Of a stretch of DNA of 25,106 nucleotides, positions 20,507-25,106 are shown piece after piece. The position numbers were made by a program, and so were the translations under genes. The notes under the pieces are model-generated. The model was not told the DNA's origin, made no database searches, and was given only the letters and a program-made list of their open reading frames with translations. Every line of letters starts with the position of its first letter. Within the stretch, counting starts at the first letter, position 1. The stretch spans positions 1 through 25,106 of the forward strand of contig JADNRY010000816.1 of assembly GCA_015501585.1 (NCBI GenBank). The letters run 5' to 3'. This stretch comes from Rhodocollybia butyracea (Eukaryota; Basidiomycota; Agaricomycetes; Agaricales; Omphalotaceae).

Positions 20507-22247
20507 GTTAGGTGGCGTTGGTCAAGGTCAAGGTAGAAAAGAAAACTTATTGTAGGACGCGAATTGACATCACGGCACGTGCACCAAACAAAGGTGCTTT
20601 GTCCTCGCCAATTCAGCAAAAACTTGGGCGTACCATTTGGTTATATATGGCGAGTATAGATATGTAATCTCAGCGCGATGAGAAGGTCCTTTTGGGTGTG
20701 TCCATCAACCAGGTTATTTATTGTATCAGCGAATTAACTGACTTATAGTTATTCCAGTGCCGTCCTTGGAATAGACAGGATTTTTTATCTAGTTGCAGAA
20801 TGGAACAAGCCCCATCCCGGTCACACATCGGAAGCCATCATCGAAGGCCATCGGTGTCGACAAGGATGTTATACTGGAAGCTACTTTACAGTGGCATAGG
20901 TTCCCTCGGACATGGCTTGCTCAAGAAGAAAAAGAAAAGGAGAAATTTGCCTCAGCTGAGAGTGTGGAAGTGGTTTATTTTAATCGAACCAACCTTCTGG
21001 TGTAACTTCACTGTAAGTCATCTGCCATTTCGAATATCTACCCTTCTCGTTGCGAAAAAGGTCTGTGAAACCTTGGTCTTGATCACACCTGAGAGAGTTT
21101 CTCAAACAGCTGCAAAAAAAGCGTTTTTTTTACCATCGAAAACTCCGAGGAACTTCGAGTATCTATTTTCCTCAATGAACCCCTAAACTTTTACCGATCC
21201 TCGATTTCTAGCTTCTCTGGAGTCTGGACGTTAGAATGACACAGCGTGAGTACCGGATATTTAAGCAAGTCTGTTCCTGCATCACTCTGCTTCCGCCGAG
21301 AGAAAACGAAGAGCGAATTCAGCATCAGATGCCATTTTGAGATTGTGATTTGGTTTATTGAGGGCCATGTTTGGACAACACAAAGGTGGCAGCAAATATA
21401 TGTCCGTGGACAATCTTGCTAGGCGGCGGGGCTCGCGGGAGGTCAGTAGTTGATGTCATGTTACCATTTCACTATACGTCCTGACTTTGAAAGTGCACTT
21501 TCATTTTTGACTCGTTGTCGTTGATTGCTTCCACAAGGAATAAACGTTTCTGTTGGACTGGCAATTGGATCGGTCAGCAGGTGGATAGATCGATGAAATT
21601 TTGCCCATTTAGGGCTAGTTGTGTAGCTGTGCCGTGTCGGAAATAAATAGGAAACCAAGAGGGGCGAGTCGGACTTGAGCCTCCTCTTAGTCTTGAGCAC
21701 TTGAGCAAGCAGCTGAACATGCCTGTACTTAGACAAGCTGCCGATTCGGCTTACCCCTCGCTCTTTCTCGCTCCTCACAACAAAAATTTCGTTGCTCCTT
21801 CGATGTATTGGGTAGCCGTGGGTCTTCGTGGTATGTAGTATACCAACTATCAATATACAAATGAGCCCCTTCGGCGTTGCATTCCTCCATTGCTTCATCA
21901 GTCCTTCACCTGACCTCCTCCGAGTCTCGTGGAAGTTTGCTCTCTTAATCTCTTAATGTCAAACCATGCAACACATTGTTGCCTTCGTTCGAACGTGGAC
22001 TACGATTACGCATGCGTAAAGAGGTCATAGTATAATCAAAGAAGTCGTGACCGGGAAGTGGGTATCTGTGAAGTTAAGACAAGGTAAAGTGATGGGAGAG
22101 AAGCTGGTTGGTTATGTGGAATCAGAGTTGGACAGAGAGTGTTGGGAAGAGTTTTTGGCGAGGGCGAACACAAGGATAGAGTTGGCTAGATTTGGCCTGC
22201 AACGGATGCCACCATTGTATCTCGCATGTTATTTGTTGACACGCGCT
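20507..22247. other. Region with weak ORFs only
   Basis: This 1.7-kb stretch must include the NASP promoter at its left edge. Plus-strand frames at 20793-21005 and 20800-21186 overlap. The second has an ATG at 20800 in good context and a GTAAGT donor-like site near 21014, but no downstream exon could be joined. A minus-strand frame at 21461-21898 is listed separately. A frame at 22047-22256 (plus) starts at GTG and overlaps the NACHT remnant. Perfect palindromes CGTTCGAACG (about 21986) and TTACGCATGCGTAA (22006-22019) are the only other structures. Confidence 0.4.
21461..21898 (-). CDS. Candidate short secreted or membrane-anchored protein
   Basis: This 145-codon frame begins at an ATG. Residues about 11-21 are hydrophobic (GLICILIVGIL), followed by polar residues, compatible with a signal peptide or anchor. 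The rest is basic and Ser-rich with no family I recognise. Internal GTAAGC and TACAG sequences could mark a short intron, so the extent is uncertain. No neighbour suggests a function. It may be chance sequence. Confidence 0.22.
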   Translation of the reverse strand: MKQWRNATPKGLICILIVGILHTTKTHGYPIHRRSNEIFVVRSEKERGVSRIGSLSKYRHVQLLAQVLKTKRRLKSDSPLLVSYLFPTRHSYTTSPKWAKFHRSIHLLTDPIASPTETFIPCGSNQRQRVKNESALSKSGRIVKW

Positions 22248-25005
22248 TCAACTTGATCGTGATTCCCTTCTCTTTTTTACTCGGTCTAGATGATTTTTCC
22301 AAGCCCTTTCAGCATTATCTGGATTGAAATTACGCCCATTCGTGACCTGAATCTCAACCAAATGTTGTGCCCAGCATGTTATTACTTCGAACGGAGGATC
22401 GGGAAATGACTGTGTCATTGAAAATGAGTTTCAATAATACTTGACATATGTATATCCTGCACTCTCACCTGGAGCCACTCCAAAACATGGTGGATGTCCT
22501 CAACGTTACACTGTGGAGCTGAGATGGATGAAGGCTCTGAATATCATGAAGGAGTTCATTGCAACATGGAGATAATCTGACATGGATGGCCAGTTGGTAT
22601 GAAACTGGATTTCACCCAGCTATATGATAAGTTGTGAGGAATATCATTTGATGCTTTATCTGCAATGATACCACTGACCTCACATCCTCAAGCTTACCAG
22701 CGTGAATATCCTTTCCTGTCTGGATACATCTACGTGCCAAATCCCGGGATAATGACGGCCAAGGGAAACTCTCCCCGCAAGTGGTCGATCTTGTATGTAA
22801 TCACAAAGACCAGCAAGCCGTTTTCATCTTCGCCAATAATTGAGCGAAGGCAGGAAATAATCGATCTAAGGTCGCTCCAGGAAACATCTAACAGTAGTCG
22901 AATAAGCCTAATTGTCATGGAACGATTATCCAGTTCTAGCAGCACTGATAAGCAAAGAAAATGAAGAAGTCCACAAGACTGTAATAAAATAGGGTAAGCA
23001 TCGAATGTGGAATGTGACATGGGTCCCAGCCTGTTGTCCTGGAATGCTGTTTCAATGAATCTTATATATTCATGGTCTTCACAAAGTTGAATCGAATCTT
23101 TAGGTGCTGGATAAATCTTCTTGGTGGATGTCAGGATCACTGTCATGGAAAGAATGTAGAGAAAAAACTAACTCTCATCCAAGCTAACATTGTCTCCAGT
23201 GGCCCTTTCCGAAGCCAGCAGATGTACTCTGAATTAACACTTTGAATCAAAGCAACAGCTCTGCAGAAGGAGCAATGAAGCAACAAAGTGTGGAAACTGT
23301 TGTAGAGGCACCTTGGGATAGTACATAAAACGTGAGGTTCGCCGTTCAACCAACTGTTCGATGAAAAAAAGACATACTGTGGATCCTCAAGACATATTGA
23401 GAGTCTTGAAATTCACGGGCAAATAATCTTAGAATAGAACAAGCCAGACCCATGCGATGGTTTAGACCACCAACATAGAAACCTTGAGATCGCTTTGAGT
23501 CACCTAGGAAATCATAAAAGGATGCATGGTGGGTGGATATCGCGCTCCACGGGGCCAATGTCTTTCTTCCGATGGTACATCAAATATTGAATGAAGGCCG
23601 CGCAGAAATAAACGTGTATCCCCAATTTGTAGCCAAGAAGTTCATCAAGGCCATCGGGCGAGAACTTAAAGTTTGCCAGAGCACATAGGATTGAAATTAA
23701 TCTGGGCGCTTGGCAATGGGAACAGTGGAAAGGATGTTGATGTAAAGCTGGTCTAGTGTATCAAATGCCGAATCAGATCCAGTTTCAAGTTGGTCCTTCA
23801 TAATTATGGCCAGACGCTCTATTGGCGGTAGTTTTTGTCGTCAATGAATTTAATGATGATGGATGCATAGATAAAGTACCCAGATGACTCCACACGAGTT
23901 TATCCAGGACTTCGGGCAAAGGCCATGGGAGAGGGATGTGGTCATGGTGCGAAAGTGCTCGCGATGAATTCGAGCAAATTCATCGAGGAAGTATGTTTTG
24001 ACATCGTCAAATGACTGTTCTACATTAAATGACCGGTAGACATCATGATAGATTGATGATTCAAACATCTCGCGAATATGGGCCTCCGGTCTGCTGGCAA
24101 TGATGAATCGAAAGGAAGGGACATTCGGTGAAAGAGTCTCTGATTGCATGCAATATTTCCAAATGAACATCCTGGCCCTCGCACTCATCCAGACCATCGA
24201 TAAGTATTGTCAGAGGATCTTGATTGGGGTGCATGCGACAAGGCCCACAAATCAGCTTTTGCAGCTGAGTCTTGATGGACCTTGCGATAACAGATGGATC
24301 AACTTCCACCACTTGAGATAAGACCTTTCAGCCAAGGAACACTAATCGCAAGCTGATATGCGATGGTTCAAAAAGACTTTTGCGTTTCCACGTGTTGGAT
24401 GGGATCGTTTGAAAAGAAGCAACCTCCAAGCTGGCCAGCTCTCTGCAGTTGGCGAGAGAGAGTTCGCATGATAGCGGCTTCCCTGCACCTGCCGGGCCAA
24501 ATAACCACAGAAGCGACAGGGGGCCCGCGAACTCCAGTAACCCACTTTGCAGATCTTTGAGCATTTCGTACGCGTTTCGGGATGACATCTTGGTTGGGGG
24601 AAGCTATCCGCTGAGTCGTGAAGGGCCTCCAGTGCAGCCACACTATGTAGCTTATCGATCCTGTACTTGGTATTCAATCCTAATGGGAAAAGTGTCATCT
24701 GAGTATTCAGCGTACCTTTTTCGCCTTGACGAGTATTGCTCACAAATGTGCAATCGTTTATGTGGTTGTAGGCTGGTTGTAGTTGGCCGAACTAGGGTAT
24801 AGCGAAACGCCTAGAATCTCATAGTACATACGGAACACTGAGTAAGGAATGTATCGGGCACCTCCTGGGCCACTTTTTTGAACTCCCGATGTTTGTGCAT
24901 TGGAGAAACTAGACGAGCTAGTTTTCTCGATATTCACGTCACCAGTCACAGCGTGAAGTTTCCTCTATTAACCTGGAAGCCATAACTTCGTTCGAAGAAG
25001 GACAT
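22248..25005 (-). pseudogene. NACHT NTPase pseudogene, nearly full length
   Basis: Reading segments from three frames in order recovers one protein of the basidiomycete NACHT family. The start is MSFFERSYGFQVN at 25005, then a linker with ALEALHDSADS and the Walker A GPAGAGK (24478-24498). Next come TIAYQLAISVPWLKG, the Walker B LTILIDGLDECEG near 24181-24213, FRFIIASRPEAHI, PWPLPEVLDKLVW, GYFIYAS, the winged-helix-like HHASFYDFLGDSKRSQ (near 23515), WLRKGPLETMLAWMR and FPWPSLSRDLARRC. A clean last exon ends at TGA 22248-22250. At least nine single-base frame breaks interrupt it (near 24954, 24564, 24478, 24413, 24370, 24313, 24118, 23960 and 23890), plus internal stops. Three introns keep good splice sites (23172-23120, 22678-22620, 22468-22410). 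Intact relatives are signal-transducing NTPases linked to nonself recognition and cell death in fungi; this copy cannot make the protein as written. Confidence 0.88.
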
Positions 25006-25106
25006 CGATTGAGAAAGAAGGGAGAAAAGCACGAGCACGCTCGAGACTGACAGTGCATTTAGTTTCGGGCTATTCCGACGTTCCGATGACAGCACGCTAA
25101 AGCTAC

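Noticed and set aside
22047..22256. 70-codon plus-strand frame as a gene
   Set aside because: It begins at GTG, has no upstream exon that can be joined, and its end overlaps the last exon of the NACHT remnant on the other strand.

Overview
The window looks like nuclear DNA of a filamentous basidiomycete, probably an Agaricomycete. The genes are broken by introns of about 45-63 nt with fungal splice signals, and a NACHT NTPase relative of the type expanded in mushrooms is present. A gamma-glutamyl phosphate reductase, a RUS/DUF647 protein and a NASP-type histone chaperone can be read by piecing exons together. No RNA gene, CRISPR array or bacterial-type feature was seen. I found no clear new biological system; the more notable observations concern gene structure and decay.

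Layout. Positions 1-8678 are gene-poor. They hold a GC-ended non-autonomous DNA transposon (1730-2330, hAT-like at best), degenerate repeats, one weak membrane-protein candidate (5145-5429) and a clear 356-bp MITE with long terminal inverted repeats and a TA duplication (7927-8282). Positions 8679-18832 are gene-dense: PRO2 (+, 8679-10210), convergent with a 1,022-residue FHA-domain protein (-, 10695-13914); then a divergent F-box/LRR-like gene (+, 14472-16507), convergent with a RUS/DUF647 membrane protein (-, 17040-18832). A NASP/Sim3/Hif1-like histone chaperone (-, 18972-20506) lies only 139 bp upstream of the DUF647 gene on the same strand. Positions 20507-22247 hold only weak ORFs. Positions 22248-25005 (-) hold a nearly full-length but heavily frameshifted NACHT NTPase pseudogene.

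The genes do not form a pathway. PRO2 acts in proline synthesis, the NASP homologue in histone H3-H4 handling, and the FHA protein is probably a nuclear phosphopeptide-binding or chromatin protein. The F-box-like protein is probably a substrate adaptor, and the RUS protein has no settled fungal role.

Main points of interest: a 10-nt microexon in the DUF647 gene encoding part of a conserved motif; three GC-AG introns among 20 modelled; single-base frame breaks in the NASP and NACHT loci (mostly apparent deletions) contrasting with intact PRO2, FHA and DUF647 genes; and a MITE in the PRO2 upstream region.
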